Shown here piece by piece: positions 18,221 through 27,843 of a stretch of 64,000 nucleotides of DNA. The notes under the pieces were generated by a model. It saw only the letters and a program-made list of their open reading frames with translations. It was not told the DNA's origin and ran no database searches. A program made the translations under genes and the position numbers. The stretch is from positions 1-64,000 of the forward strand of contig CAZKVQ010000006.1 of assembly GCA_964556255.1 (NCBI GenBank), written 5' to 3'. This DNA is from JACJWR01 sp964556255. Lineage in GTDB: Bacteria; Actinomycetota; Actinomycetes; S36-B12; UBA10799. Numbering within the stretch: the first letter of the stretch is position 1; each line of letters opens with the position of its first letter.

Positions 18221-18345
18221 TTCTCTCCTTGGGCGTCGTGCGCCGGTCTTGATCAGTCCGGTCGCCGGTTCTCTTCTTAGGAATCCTGTTCGGGTCGTGA
18301 CTGCATTCTCCACCGCCGGGTCACAGCGGCCGCACACCCGGGTGG

Positions 18346-18360
18346 GGCGCCGTCGGCGCC
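18346..18360 (-). terminator. Short hairpin after the epimerase gene
   Basis: GGCGCC-GTC-GGCGCC, a 6-bp stem with a 3-base loop, starts 13 bases beyond the epimerase stop codon. It could attenuate read-through into ccr. Weak evidence because the region is GC-rich. Confidence 0.3.
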
Positions 18361-18373
18361 TCCCTCGGTTACC

Positions 18374-18820
18374 TCAGTGGTCCTCACCCGCTGGCTCGAC
18401 TAGTTCCATGAGTACGCCACCGCAGTCCTTGGGGTGAGCGAAGTTGACCCGTGAGCCGGCGGTTCCGCGCTTCGGGGTGTCGTAGAGCACCCGGACCCCG
18501 GCAGCGCGGAGGGTGTCGGCGGCGAGCTCGATGTCGGTGACCCGCAGCGCCATCTGCTGTATGCCTTCGCCCTGCCGGGCGAGGAACTTGCCGATGGGCG
18601 AGTCCTCCCGCAACGGGGCAAGCAGTTGCAGGCAGGAGCCGGAGTCTCCCACCGCGACCATCGCCTCCCGCACCCCTTGCTCCTCATTGATCTCCTCGTG
18701 CACCAACTCCATACCGAAGGCGCGGCCGTAGAAATCGATGGCGGCGTCCAAGTCGTTGACCGCCAGCCCGACGTGGTCGATGGCGATGACATACGGCGTG
18801 AAGTCTGCTGGAACGGCCAT
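18374..18820 (-). CDS. mce: Ethylmalonyl-CoA/methylmalonyl-CoA epimerase
   Basis: VOC-fold metalloenzyme (148 aa) that interconverts the epimers of ethylmalonyl- and methylmalonyl-CoA. DHVGLAVNDLDAA supplies the first metal His; QQMALRV and GGVLMELVEP supply later ligands, including the final Glu. GAGGAG upstream of the ATG at 18820 sets the start; the frame extends to 18889 but without support. Lying between ccr and the thiolase, it fits the ethylmalonyl-CoA pathway; in mycobacteria the homologue (Rv1322A) also sits beside fadA4. Confidence 0.93.
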   Translation of the reverse strand: MAVPADFTPYVIAIDHVGLAVNDLDAAIDFYGRAFGMELVHEEINEEQGVREAMVAVGDSGSCLQLLAPLREDSPIGKFLARQGEGIQQMALRVTDIELAADTLRAAGVRVLYDTPKRGTAGSRVNFAHPKDCGGVLMELVEPAGEDH

Positions 18821-18969
18821 AGTTGTCTCCTCGTTCTTTCGTCGTCGCCGGACGCACCGGCCAGGTCGGGGATAGGGCTTGCGCCGCACCCGAGGGGCGA
18901 CGTCCGAAGGTGTTCCCCTTGCTCGTTATGGTGACAGCACCACTTCGTTGCTCGAGACCGGAGGTCCCC

Positions 18970-20151
18970 ATGTCGGGAAATGTCATTGTCGCTGGTGCCC
19001 GGACCCCGATGGGTCGGCTGCTCGGTTCGCTCAAGGGATTCTCTGCTGCGGAGCTCGGCGGCGTTGCCATCGCAGGCGCATTGGAGCGGTCGGGCGTCGC
19101 CCCCGATCAGGTCGACTACGTGATCATGGGCCATGTGCTGCAGGCCGGTACCGGACAGATGAGCGCCCGCCAGGCCGCGGTCGCCGCCGGCATCCCGATG
19201 TCGACACCGGCCCTGACCGTCAACAAGGTCTGCCTCTCCGGTATCGATGCCATCGCGTTGGCCGACCAACTCGTGCGCGCCGGGGAATTCGAGATCGTCG
19301 TGGCCGGTGGCATGGAGTCCATGACGAACGCGCCGCACCTGCTCATGGGATCCCGCGAGGGCGTGAAGTACGGCGACTGGAAGGCCATCGACTCGATGGC
19401 CTTCGACGGCCTCACCTGCGCCATCGACAACTGCGCGATGGGTGAGTCCACCGAGAGGTATAACTCGCGGTACGACTTCACCCGAGCCGACCAGGACGAA
19501 CTCAGCGCGCGGTCGCATCAGCGCGCCGCCGCCGCGACCGCCTCGGGGGCCTTGGCCGAGGAGATCGTCCCGGTGGAGATCCCGCAGCGCAAGGGTGATC
19601 CGATCATCTTCGAGACGGATGAGGGCATCCGCGGCGAGACCACGGCCGAGACCTTGGCCAAGTTGCGGCCTTCGTTCGCGAAGGACGGCACCATCACCGC
19701 GGGAAATGCCTCGCAGATCTCCGACGGGGCCGCCGCTGTTGTGGTGATGAGCAAGGAGAAGGCGGAGTCGCTGGGGCTGGAATGGCTGGCAGAGATCGGC
19801 GCACACGGCGTGGTGGCCGGCCCCGACGCGTCGCTGCACCTTCAGCCCGCCGAGGCAATCCTCGCCGCCTGTAAGAAGCAGGGTGTGGACGTCTCCGACA
19901 TCGATCTCTTCGAGATCAATGAGGCCTTCGCCGCGGTCGGGCTCGCCTCCTCGGAGCGACTCGGCGTCGATGCGGAGATCGTGAACGTCAACGGTGGCGC
20001 CATCGCCCTCGGGCATCCGCTGGGTATGTCCGGCGCTCGGATCGTGCTGTCGCTGGCATTGGAGCTCAAGCGTCGCGGCGGCGGCCTGGGTGCTGCTGCA
20101 CTCTGCGGTGGTGGCGGTCAGGGCGACGCGCTGCTGATCACGGTTCCCTAG
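18970..20151 (+). CDS. Acetyl-CoA C-acetyltransferase (biosynthetic thiolase)
   Basis: Condenses two acetyl-CoA to acetoacetyl-CoA (393 aa). Nucleophile C88 in VNKVCLSG, C-terminal catalytic His in GHPLGMSG, and second Cys in LCGGGGQGDA. GGAGG lies about 7 bases before the ATG at 18970; the longer frame from 18823 overlaps the divergent epimerase leader. Divergent from mce/ccr, so three ethylmalonyl-CoA steps share one 149-base intergenic region. Homologous to mycobacterial FadA4 and PhaA/AtoB. Confidence 0.93.
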   Translation: MSGNVIVAGARTPMGRLLGSLKGFSAAELGGVAIAGALERSGVAPDQVDYVIMGHVLQAGTGQMSARQAAVAAGIPMSTPALTVNKVCLSGIDAIALADQLVRAGEFEIVVAGGMESMTNAPHLLMGSREGVKYGDWKAIDSMAFDGLTCAIDNCAMGESTERYNSRYDFTRADQDELSARSHQRAAAATASGALAEEIVPVEIPQRKGDPIIFETDEGIRGETTAETLAKLRPSFAKDGTITAGNASQISDGAAAVVVMSKEKAESLGLEWLAEIGAHGVVAGPDASLHLQPAEAILAACKKQGVDVSDIDLFEINEAFAAVGLASSERLGVDAEIVNVNGGAIALGHPLGMSGARIVLSLALELKRRGGGLGAAALCGGGGQGDALLITVP

Positions 20152-20172
20152 CACCCGTAAACCGTCGTCAGG

Positions 20173-20194
20173 CCTGGGCCGTGTGCGGCCCGGG
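20173..20194 (+). terminator. Terminator-like hairpin after the thiolase gene
   Basis: 9-bp stem CCTGGGCCG/CGGCCCGGG (one G-T pair) with a TGTG loop, 21 bases after the thiolase stop and before the meaB ribosome site. No T-run. Confidence 0.5.
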
Positions 20195-20236
20195 ACCGAA
20201 CTGACATGTCACGGCACGGCTCTACGGAGGTTCTTA

Positions 20237-21196
20237 ATGGTGCGATCGGTCGACGTCGGCGATCTGGTCTCACGAGCGCGAGGGGGCGATCCGCGCGCGG
20301 TCGCGCGGCTGATCTCCCTCGTTGAGGACGCTTCGGGACATCTGCGCGAGGTGAGTGCCGCGCTGGCGCCCTTCGCGGGCAAGGCCCACATTGTCGGGCT
20401 GACGGGTTCCCCGGGGGTTGGGAAGTCGACCACGACGTCGGCCCTGGTCAGTGCCTACCGCGCCGAGGGCAAGCGGGTCGGCGTCCTGGCCGTGGATCCA
20501 TCGTCGCCGTTCTCCGGTGGTGCCCTGCTCGGCGACCGGGTTCGGATGCAGGACCACGCCCTCGACCCGGACGTCTACATCCGTTCGATGGCGAGCCGCG
20601 GTCACCTGGGCGGCCTCGCCTGGTCCACTCCGCAGGCGCTGCGGGTGTTGGAGGGTGCTGGCTGCGAGGTGATCCTGCTGGAGACGGTCGGCGTCGGGCA
20701 GTCGGAGGTCGAGGTCGTCGGCGTGGCAGACACCGTCGTGGTGCTGCTTGCACCGGGCATGGGCGACGGTATCCAGGCCGCCAAGGCGGGGATCCTGGAG
20801 ATCGGCGACATCTTCGTGGTCAACAAGGCGGACCGGGACGGCGCTGACGCCACCGCGCGGGAACTGCGCCACATGATCCGGCTCAGCGAGCGAGAGGCGG
20901 GGGATTGGCGGCCGCCGGTGCTGAAGACCGTGGCCTCGCGTGGTGACGGAGTCGAGGAACTGGTCGAAGAGATCGGTAAGCATGAACGGTGGGCACGCGA
21001 CAGCGGTGCGGGGCTGCAACGTCGGCAGCGGCGCGCTGCCGATGAGGTGGAAGCCATCGCCGACACGCAACTCCGCCGGCGGTTGGTGGCGGACAAGGCA
21101 TTGCTGGCCGATCTGTCGTTGCGGGTGGCGGGCGGCTTGACGGATCCGTACTCGGCTGCAGATGAGCTACTGGCGGCCGCGGGCTTGATCGACTAG
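20237..21196 (+). CDS. meaB: MeaB/ArgK-type G-protein chaperone of an acyl-CoA mutase
   Basis: GTPase (319 aa) that gates adenosylcobalamin loading and protects B12-dependent mutases. Walker A GSPGVGKST (residues ~58-66), VDPSSPFSGGALLGDRVRM, switch region ETVGVGQSEVEV and base-recognition NKAD are all present, as is the C-terminal dimerisation arm. GGAGG at 20226-20230 fixes ATG 20237. The mutase large subunit begins 19 bases after its stop, so it probably serves that mutase and perhaps also Ecm. Confidence 0.93.
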   Translation: MVRSVDVGDLVSRARGGDPRAVARLISLVEDASGHLREVSAALAPFAGKAHIVGLTGSPGVGKSTTTSALVSAYRAEGKRVGVLAVDPSSPFSGGALLGDRVRMQDHALDPDVYIRSMASRGHLGGLAWSTPQALRVLEGAGCEVILLETVGVGQSEVEVVGVADTVVVLLAPGMGDGIQAAKAGILEIGDIFVVNKADRDGADATARELRHMIRLSEREAGDWRPPVLKTVASRGDGVEELVEEIGKHERWARDSGAGLQRRQRRAADEVEAIADTQLRRRLVADKALLADLSLRVAGGLTDPYSAADELLAAAGLID

Positions 21197-21215
21197 CCGC
21201 TAAGGTAGGGCCACA

Positions 21216-22912
21216 ATGGACGCTGCAGAGATCGACGCGGGTCGTCAGCGCTGGCAGGAGCGCTATGAGGCTTCGCGCGCCAAGGGCCAGGTTCGGCAAG
21301 CCGATTTCACCACCCTGAGCGGCATGGAGGTGGACCCGGTATACGGTCCGCCGGCCGACACCGATTACCCAGGCTTCGAGCGCATCGGCTGGCCGGGCGA
21401 GTACCCGTTCACGCGCGGCTTGTACCCCGCTGGTTACCGGGGTCGAACCTGGACGATTCGGCAGTTCGCCGGCTTCGGCAATGCGCAACAGACCAACGAG
21501 CGGTACCGGATGATTCTGGCCAGCGGCGGTGGGGGGCTCTCGGTGGCCTTTGACATGCCGACCCTGATGGGGCGTGACTCAGATGAGGAACTGGCCCTGG
21601 GAGAGGTCGGCCACTGTGGTGTCGCGATTGACTCGGCGGCGGACATGGACGTGCTCTTCGAGGGCATCCCGCTGGGCGACACCACTACGTCGATGACGAT
21701 CTCCGGTCCCGCGGTGCCGATCTTCTGCATGTATGTGGTGGCCGCGGAACGGCAGGGATTCTCGCCGGCGCAGTTGGACGGCACTCTGCAGACGGACATC
21801 TTCAAGGAGTACATCGCCCAGAAGGAGTGGATCTTCCCGGCGGAGCCCCACCTCCGCCTCATCGGTGACCTGATGGAGTACACCAATGCCGAGATGCCGC
21901 GATACAAGCCCCTGAGCGTCTCCGGCTACCACATTCGCGAGGCCGGTGCGACCGCCGCTCAGGAGCTGGCCTTCACCCTTGCTGACGGATTCGGTTACGT
22001 CGAGTTGGGCCTGTCACGAGGCCTGGACATCAACAGTTTCGCGCCCGGATTGTCCTTCTTCTTCGACGCCCACATCGACTTCTTCGAGGAGATCGCGAAG
22101 TTCCGTGCCGCCCGGCGCATCTGGGCGCGCTGGCTGCGCGACGTCTACGGCGCGACCGACGAGCGGGCGATGTGGCTGCGCTTCCACACCCAGACGGCCG
22201 GCGTTTCGTTAACCGCTCCACAGCCGGACAACAACATCGTCCGCACGGCCATCGAGGCGTTGGCGGGCGNNNNNNNNNNCACACCAACGCCCTCGATGAG
22301 GTCCTCGCGCTGCCGTCCGCAAAGGCCGCCGAGATCGCCCTACGCACCCAGCAGGTGATCATGGCCGAGACGGGCGTCACCAACGTGGCCGACCCGTTGG
22401 GCGGTTCCTGGTACATCGAGGCGCTGACGGACCGCATCGAGGCGGAGGCCGAAGCGATCTTCGCGAAGATCATTAAGATGGGTGGCTCCACCGAGGACAA
22501 CCCGCACCCGATCGGTGCCGTCACCGCGGGCCTGCTGCACGGTATCGACGATGGCTGGTTCACCGGCGAGATCGCGGAGTCCGCCTACCAGTACCAATTG
22601 GCGGTGGAAGACGGTCGCAAGCACCAGGTCGGGGTCACCATCCACGATGACGCCATCGAATCGCCGCTGGAGATCCTTCGGATCAGCCACGAGGTCGAGC
22701 GCGCGCAGGTCGCGGAGTTGGCGGTCAGGCGGCTCGCTCGGGACGAAATTGCCGTGGAGCTCGCGTTGCGTGCAATGGTCGAGGCCGCGGCCACCGATGC
22801 CAACCTGGTGCCCTTCATGATCGAGGCGGCCCGGCATGAGGCGACCCTCGGCGAGATTTGCGGAGCCCTGCGCGAGGTCTGGGGAGAGTACCGGGAGCCA
22901 GCTCGGATCTGA
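21216..22912 (+). CDS. icmA: Isobutyryl-CoA-mutase-like large subunit (gene interrupted by assembly gap)
   Basis: Large subunit of an adenosylcobalamin-dependent acyl-CoA mutase, lacking the B12 domain, which must come from a separate small subunit not in this window. About 569 residues once the gap is closed. The residues equivalent to methylmalonyl-CoA mutase Tyr89 and Arg207 are F84 (IRQFAGF) and Q202 (IAQKEW), exactly 118 apart: the published isobutyryl-CoA mutase signature. SGYHIREAG carries the active-site His. The frame changes across the ten N at 22270-22279; family alignment predicts about 23 real bases (VLGGTQSL-like) there, which restores one frame. Likely co-transcribed with meaB. 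Confidence 0.85.
22270..22279. other. Assembly gap (10 N) inside icmA
   Basis: Ten N between codons for EALAG and HTNALDE. The family sequence in between is eight residues, so the true gap is expected to be about 23 bases; 10 is a placeholder. The apparent frameshift is an artefact. Confidence 0.9.
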
Positions 22913-23032
22913 GGTCGAGGTTCTACGCTGGCGGCGTTCGACGGCCGGTAATGGTACTGCGCCAAGCCCGGACGATTGGCGAACATCCGTTCTGCGGACC
23001 GCGGAGTTGAAGCCGCGGCTACTGGTGTCAGA

Positions 23033-24004
23033 ATGGCCACCATGAGTTCTCCTTCACGTCCTCCCACCGGTGGCATCAATCCCACCGCCCTCCGCGGGGC
23101 GGTCGATCTCGGTGCCCTTGCCAAAGCGCGTGAGGCCAAGGCCGCCAGTGCGGCCAGGGCGGCCTCGGGAGCTCCCAGCTACGTCATCGATGTAACGACG
23201 GCAGAGTTCCAGAGCAAGGTGCTCGAGCAATCGCTGAACGTTCCGGTAGTGCTGGACCTCTGGGCGGACTGGTGCGGCCCGTGCAAGCAGCTCACCCCAG
23301 TGCTGGAGCAACTGGCCGACGAGTATGCGGGGCGTTTCCTGCTCGCGAAGGTCGACGTCGATGCTGAGCCCCAGATCGCCGAGGCCTTCCAGGTGCAGAG
23401 CATCCCCAGCGTCTTCGCCGTGGTCAAGGCTCAGCCGATCCCGCTGTTCCAGGGTGCCGTTCCGCTGGCCCAGGCCCGACAGTTCATCGACGAGTTGCTG
23501 AAAGTCGCCGCCGACAATGGTGTCGCCGGCACTGTCGGTGGAGCGCCCGAGGCCCCAGTGGACGAACCTGCGACTGCCGCGGAGGACGACGGGGACGAGC
23601 GGCTCGACGCTGCTGCCGACGCGATCGCCGAAGGGGACTGGGACGCGGCCGAGTCGGTGTACGCGCAGATCCTCGCGGACAACCCCGCAGACGCGGATGC
23701 AAAGGCGGGAACCCTGCTGGTCCGGTTGCAGCGGCGTGTCGACGGGCTCGATTTCACCGCTGTGGTGCAGGCGAGCGACGAGGATCCCGGCAACGTGGAC
23801 AAGGCCATCCCGGCGGCCGATGTCGATCTGGCCAATGGTGACGCCGAGCGTGGCTACGCCAGGCTCATCCAGGCTGTCCGGCTGGCGGGTGGCGATGATC
23901 GAGACCGGGCGCGGGCCGCGCTGATCGAACTGTTCGAATTGGCCCCGCATGATGACCCCGGGGTCCAGAAGGCCCGACGGGACCTCGCAGCTGCTCTCTT
24001 CTGA
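23033..24004 (+). CDS. Thioredoxin-domain protein with TPR region (YbbN/CnoX-like)
   Basis: 323 aa. N-terminal tail, thioredoxin fold (about residues 50-165) with an intact WCGPC redox site in LWADWCGPCKQL and a cis-Pro in IPSVFAV, followed by an acidic linker and a C-terminal tetratricopeptide-like domain. This is the YbbN/CnoX layout, a redox-linked holdase; mycobacterial Rv1324 occupies the same neighbourhood. ATG 23033 is used; ATG 23042 is equally possible. No clear ribosome site. Cytoplasmic. Confidence 0.85.
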   Translation: MATMSSPSRPPTGGINPTALRGAVDLGALAKAREAKAASAARAASGAPSYVIDVTTAEFQSKVLEQSLNVPVVLDLWADWCGPCKQLTPVLEQLADEYAGRFLLAKVDVDAEPQIAEAFQVQSIPSVFAVVKAQPIPLFQGAVPLAQARQFIDELLKVAADNGVAGTVGGAPEAPVDEPATAAEDDGDERLDAAADAIAEGDWDAAESVYAQILADNPADADAKAGTLLVRLQRRVDGLDFTAVVQASDEDPGNVDKAIPAADVDLANGDAERGYARLIQAVRLAGGDDRDRARAALIELFELAPHDDPGVQKARRDLAAALF

Positions 24005-24062
24005 CGGCATCCGCCGCCTGTCGAGTCCGTAACCCTGTCCAATCCGTGGCGCTTTCGAGACC

Positions 24063-25718
24063 ATGACCGCCTCGATGCGCACCGAAGGCCTCACTATCGC
24101 CGCGGGCTCTCGAATTCTCGCCAGCGGGATCGACGTCGACCTCGGTCCGGGTGACCGAATCGGTGTCGTGGGGGACAACGGCTGCGGGAAGTCGACCCTG
24201 CTCCAGGTGCTGGCGGGGCTTCAGCCGCCGACCGACGGTGGCGTCATCGTCTCGCCCAGCACGGCGGCGATCGGCTACCTGCCGCAATTGCGCAGTCAGG
24301 ACTGTCCCCCCGGCACCACGGTGTGGCAGGTCCTGAGTACCCGAACCGGGGTCGCGCAGGCTCAGGCGGAACTGGAGTCCGCCGCCCGATCGCTGGCCGA
24401 GGGCGGCCCGGAGGGGGCCTACGTCGACTCCCTGGCCCGTTGGTAATCCCTGGGAGGCGCCTACCTGGAGCAGCGGGCGTAACGGGTGCTGGCGGACATC
24501 GGTCTGGCCGTAGACCTGGATCGAGGTTCCGACACCCTATCCGGAGGGGAGGCCGCGAGGTTGGGTCTCGCGGGGATCCTGCTCAGCTCCTACGACGTGC
24601 TTCTCCTGGACGAACCGACCAACGATCTGGACCGTGCCGGCCTGGCCTGGCTCCGGGCATTCGTAACGAATTCATCGTCGGCGATTGCGGTAGTGAGCCA
24701 TGACCGGCAGTTCCTGGCCGACGTCTGTACGGGGATTCTCGAGTTCGACTCCGCCTTGGAGCGGGTGGAGTTCTTCCACGGTGGCTACGACGCCTGGGTG
24801 GTCGAACGGTCGCGTGCCCGGGCGCACGCCGAGGAGGACTATCAACGCTACGAGGAGCGGCGCGCCGACCTGGCCGCCCAAGCGCAGCACGCCCGAGAGT
24901 CGGCGGGACGGGGCGCGCGGCACGCCGACCGTGCCTATCGCTCCGGACGCGTGGACAAGGTCACCCGCGACCGGATGCGCGACGGGGCCACCGGAGGTGG
25001 GTCGCGCGCCGGCCGCTTGGAGCGCGCGCTGGATTCGATGGCAGAGGTACGTCAGCCGCGCCGGCAGTGGCAGTTGCGGCTGGACTTAGCGGGCGGCACG
25101 AGCGCAGCCGACGCGTTGGTGACGCTGCGGGATGCGGTGGGCGATCAGCCGGGTTTCCCGTTGGCACCGGTCAGCCTCACAATTCACCGGGGTGACCGAG
25201 TGCTGCTGCGCGGACCCAACGGGTCGGGGAAGTCAACCCTGCTCAGGATGGTCACAGGGGACCTGTCGCTACGCGCTGGCACTCGTGGAACGGGAGTCGG
25301 AGTCCAGATGGGTGTGGTGGATCAGCTGAGAAGTTCCCTGACGACCGACCAGGACAGGTCCGCTGTGGCAGCCGTGCGTGACCGGACCGGGCTCACCGAA
25401 GAGGAAAGTCGCACGCTGCTGGCGAAGTTCGGCATCACGGTCGACGAAGCACTGCGGCCTTGGGGATCCCTGTCTGAGGGGGAACGCACCCGGGTGATGC
25501 TGTCTGTGCTCACGGTCTCCCAGGACGATCTGCTGGTCCTGGACGAACCTACGAATCACTGCGACATCAGCGCCATCGAGGCCCTGCAGTCGGCGCTCAT
25601 GGCCTACCCGGGAGCCCTCGTCGTCGTCAGTCACGATTCCCGGTTCGTCGATGCCGTCAGTTGGACGCGGATCATCGACATTGAGGACGCACGCCTCATC
25701 CCGGCGATCACCGCATGA
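24063..25718 (+). pseudogene. ABC-F family ATPase, interrupted by two in-frame TAA codons
   Basis: Encodes ~551 codons of a duplicated ATPase of the ABC-F type (ribosome-associated or antibiotic-resistance factors, no membrane domain). NBD1: Walker A GDNGCGKST, signature LSGGEAARL, Walker B LLLDEPTNDLD. NBD2: GPNGSGKST, LSEGERTRV, LVLDEPTNHCD. Both halves are in one frame, but TAA occurs at 24444-24446 and at 24480-24482, within NBD1 between Walker A and the signature. The stops stand where relatives have polar residues (W-x-SLGG and RA-x-RVLADIGL). Either a recent pseudogene, two base errors in a draft assembly, or two ORFs with re-initiation at GTG 24486. Confidence 0.8.
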
Positions 25719-25728
25719 ATAGTGAGAT

Positions 25729-26442
25729 TCAGGAGTTCCAGCGTTCGCCTAGCACTGTCCGCAGGCGTTCTTCCCGCAAGGCGTCGACCTCCGGCTGCTC
25801 CAGTGCCGGCAGGTCCTCCCCGATGCACCACCCGAGGAGCGTGTCGGCCAGCCGGGGGTTGCGCGCCAGGCCGGGTCCATGCAGGTAGGTGCCCACGATG
25901 TGGCCCGAGACGGCACCCTCGGTACCGTCGCCGTTTCCCACACCGGCGAGGACCCTGGCCAGCGGGGCGACGTCCGGCCCTCGATGGGTGGCGCCGCCGT
26001 GGTTCTCGTACCCGGAGAGCCGAGGTAGGTCCAGCGACACTGGGTCGGCGGCAAGTTCGCCCACGGCGCGTGTCGGCAGTCGATCAGTCCTGATATCGAT
26101 CAGATCGAGGCCGGGGGCAGGCTGACCTTGGCCGTCGGGGAAGTACTCACCGAGGAGTTGGTATCCCGCGCAGACTGCCAGCACAGCGGCCCCGTTGTCC
26201 ACGGCTGTGTGGAGGGAGCCATCTTCCCTGATCGCCCGTGCGGCCGCGGTCTGGGCGGTGTCCTCGCCACCCCCGAGCACGTAGAGGTCACCCGATACCG
26301 GGATCGGTTCGCCCGCAGCCACTTCGACGACATCGACATCAATGCCTCGAAGTCGCGCTTGGTGGCGCAGGGCTTGTACGTTGCCGGCGTCGCCGTATGT
26401 GCCCAGCAGGGTGGCATAGATGGAAACGATGCATACCGTCAT
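25729..26442 (-). CDS. gatD: Lipid II isoglutaminyl synthase, glutamine amidotransferase subunit GatD
   Basis: 237 aa. Class I (CobB/CobQ-like) glutaminase that supplies ammonia to MurT for amidation of the D-Glu of lipid II to D-isoglutamine. TYGDAGN at the N-terminus, catalytic Cys in VCAGYQLLG, and catalytic His in GTYLHGPGLARNP. The ATG overlaps the TGA of murT by 4 bases (26439-26442), so synthesis is coupled. Convergent with the ABC-F gene, 10 bases apart. Confidence 0.94.
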   Translation of the reverse strand: MTVCIVSIYATLLGTYGDAGNVQALRHQARLRGIDVDVVEVAAGEPIPVSGDLYVLGGGEDTAQTAAARAIREDGSLHTAVDNGAAVLAVCAGYQLLGEYFPDGQGQPAPGLDLIDIRTDRLPTRAVGELAADPVSLDLPRLSGYENHGGATHRGPDVAPLARVLAGVGNGDGTEGAVSGHIVGTYLHGPGLARNPRLADTLLGWCIGEDLPALEQPEVDALREERLRTVLGERWNS

Positions 26443-27732
26443 GGTGACCGCCGGGTGCTGGGGGAGGTTCGAGCATCGCCTCTGGTGCGCAGTCCGAAGA
26501 ACGCCGTGTAGGTCGCGGCGCAGTCGATGACGTCCAAGGAACGCGCTGCCTCGGGCAGTTCGGCGCGTCGATCGTAGGGATCCTCGAGGACGACATGATC
26601 GACCCCGGCGTGGGCGAGTCTCACCGCGAGGTCCAGGCGGCGATCGCCGGAGGCGATCACCGTCCGTTCCCCAAGCCGCTCGAACGGGACGTCCCACAGC
26701 CATGACGGATCTCGACCGTCGGCGTCGTTGGCGTTGATGGTGATTATTACCGGAGTGGGCGCGGGCGGCATGACGGAGAGCAGCTCGGTCCAGCNNNNNN
26801 NNNNTCGCGAGCAGTAGTCGCACCTTCAGGGCGCCGATGTCGCGCACTTCGTACCGGCCCGAGACGCTCGTCACTTGGGACATCCGACGCACCGATTCGG
26901 TGGGGTCGAGCCCCAGAACATCGGTGGCGGCGGCAAGGGCCAGGGTCGCGTTCGCCTTGTTGAAGCGTCCGGGCAACTGCAAGGAGGACAGGTCGAAGAA
27001 GCCCGCCGGCCCAAGTGCTCCAGTGGCGGTGTCTCTCTCGACCAACGACCAACTCGGGGTCGGGCGGGCGAAATCGCAGTTCGTGCACATCCAGGTATCT
27101 GGCTCGAACCTCATCAGGCCTCCGCACACCAGGCAGACCGAGGCATCGGAGGTCCAGCCCTGGCCAGCTGCCACCCAGATCACCCGCGGGGCCTCCCGGG
27201 CCGCCCACACGATCATGGGGTCGTCGGCATTGGCCACAACAGTAGTGCGGCTCGGCGTGTGCGTGAGCATGCTGCGCCACTTACGCGCGACCATGGCGAC
27301 TTCGTTCATCCGGTCGAGCTGATCGCGGCTGAGGTTGCCGAGCAGCAGAGCCTGCGGGGCGGTCGACTGGAACAGGTGGGGAAGGTACGCCTCATCCACC
27401 TCCAGCACGGCCTGGCCGGTTGGGTCTCCGAAGGCCAGCGCGGTGAGTACGCCGTCGGTCATGTTGGCGCCGGTCGCCTGCGTCACAATCGGGCCCGTTT
27501 GGGAGACGGCCATTGCCAGCAGCCTGGTCGTGGAGGTCTTGCCGTTGGTGGCCGAGACGATCGCAGCCACCCGGTCGGCGGCGAGGTCACGCATGGCGTT
27601 CGGCGACAGGCGGCTGATGACCTTGCCACCGATGATCAATCCTTCGCCCTTGCCGGCCGCGCGTGACACCGCGCCGGCGGCCTTGCCCGCGACGACAGCC
27701 GCGCGGGTGCGCAGGGGAGTCCTGTGTGCCAC
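26439..27732 (-). CDS. murT: Lipid II isoglutaminyl synthase, Mur-ligase subunit MurT (interrupted by assembly gap)
   Basis: ATP-dependent Mur-ligase-like subunit that activates lipid II glutamate. ATP loop SATNGKTSTT, EVDEAYLPH, a four-Cys zinc ribbon (CLVCGG and CTNCDF), then a C-terminal DUF1727 domain (INANDADGRDPSWLWDVPFERL). Ten N at 26795-26804 split the gene and shift frame; the family sequence LLLA-KNPAG-WTELL predicts 12 real bases, which rejoins the frames. GTG start at 27732 with a leaderless -10 box. Operon murT-gatD, as in other actinobacteria and staphylococci. Confidence 0.92.
26795..26804. other. Assembly gap (10 N) inside murT
   Basis: Placeholder gap between LLLA and GWTELL codons on the minus strand; conserved KNPAG in the family implies 12 missing bases. 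The frame change is not biological. Confidence 0.9.
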
Positions 27733-27738
27733 GGGTCA

Positions 27739-27744
27739 AGGGTA
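27739..27744 (-). promoter_or_regulatory. -10 box (TACCCT) of leaderless murT-gatD transcript
   Basis: TACCCT on the minus strand, 6 bases before GTG 27732, no Shine-Dalgarno sequence. Confidence 0.65.
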
Positions 27745-27803
27745 GTTGGAGCACCCTGACACGAGTACGGACGCCACGCTCCTTGAGCTGATGGGTTCTT
27801 CCG

Positions 27804-27839
27804 GAGCCGGGACGTTGAGGGTCACCTACGTCCCGGCTC
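27804..27839 (-). terminator. Terminator hairpin after the DUF11 protein gene
   Basis: 12-bp perfect stem GAGCCGGGACGT/ACGTCCCGGCTC with a 12-base loop, starting 4 bases beyond the stop codon of the giant gene and upstream of murT. No T-run. Confidence 0.6.
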
Positions 27840-27843
27840 GGAG

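Noticed and set aside
21216..22912. 2-hydroxyisobutyryl-CoA mutase large subunit
   Set aside because: That enzyme has Ile at the position of Phe84; here Phe is present, matching isobutyryl-CoA mutase.
22172..22912. Frameshift mutation in the mutase gene
   Set aside because: The frame change coincides exactly with the N run and is explained by its arbitrary length.
24444..24482. TAA read as a sense codon in the ABC-F gene
   Set aside because: TAA ends the hexapeptide acyltransferase gene at 45557 normally, and no other internal TAA is seen, so reassignment is not supported.
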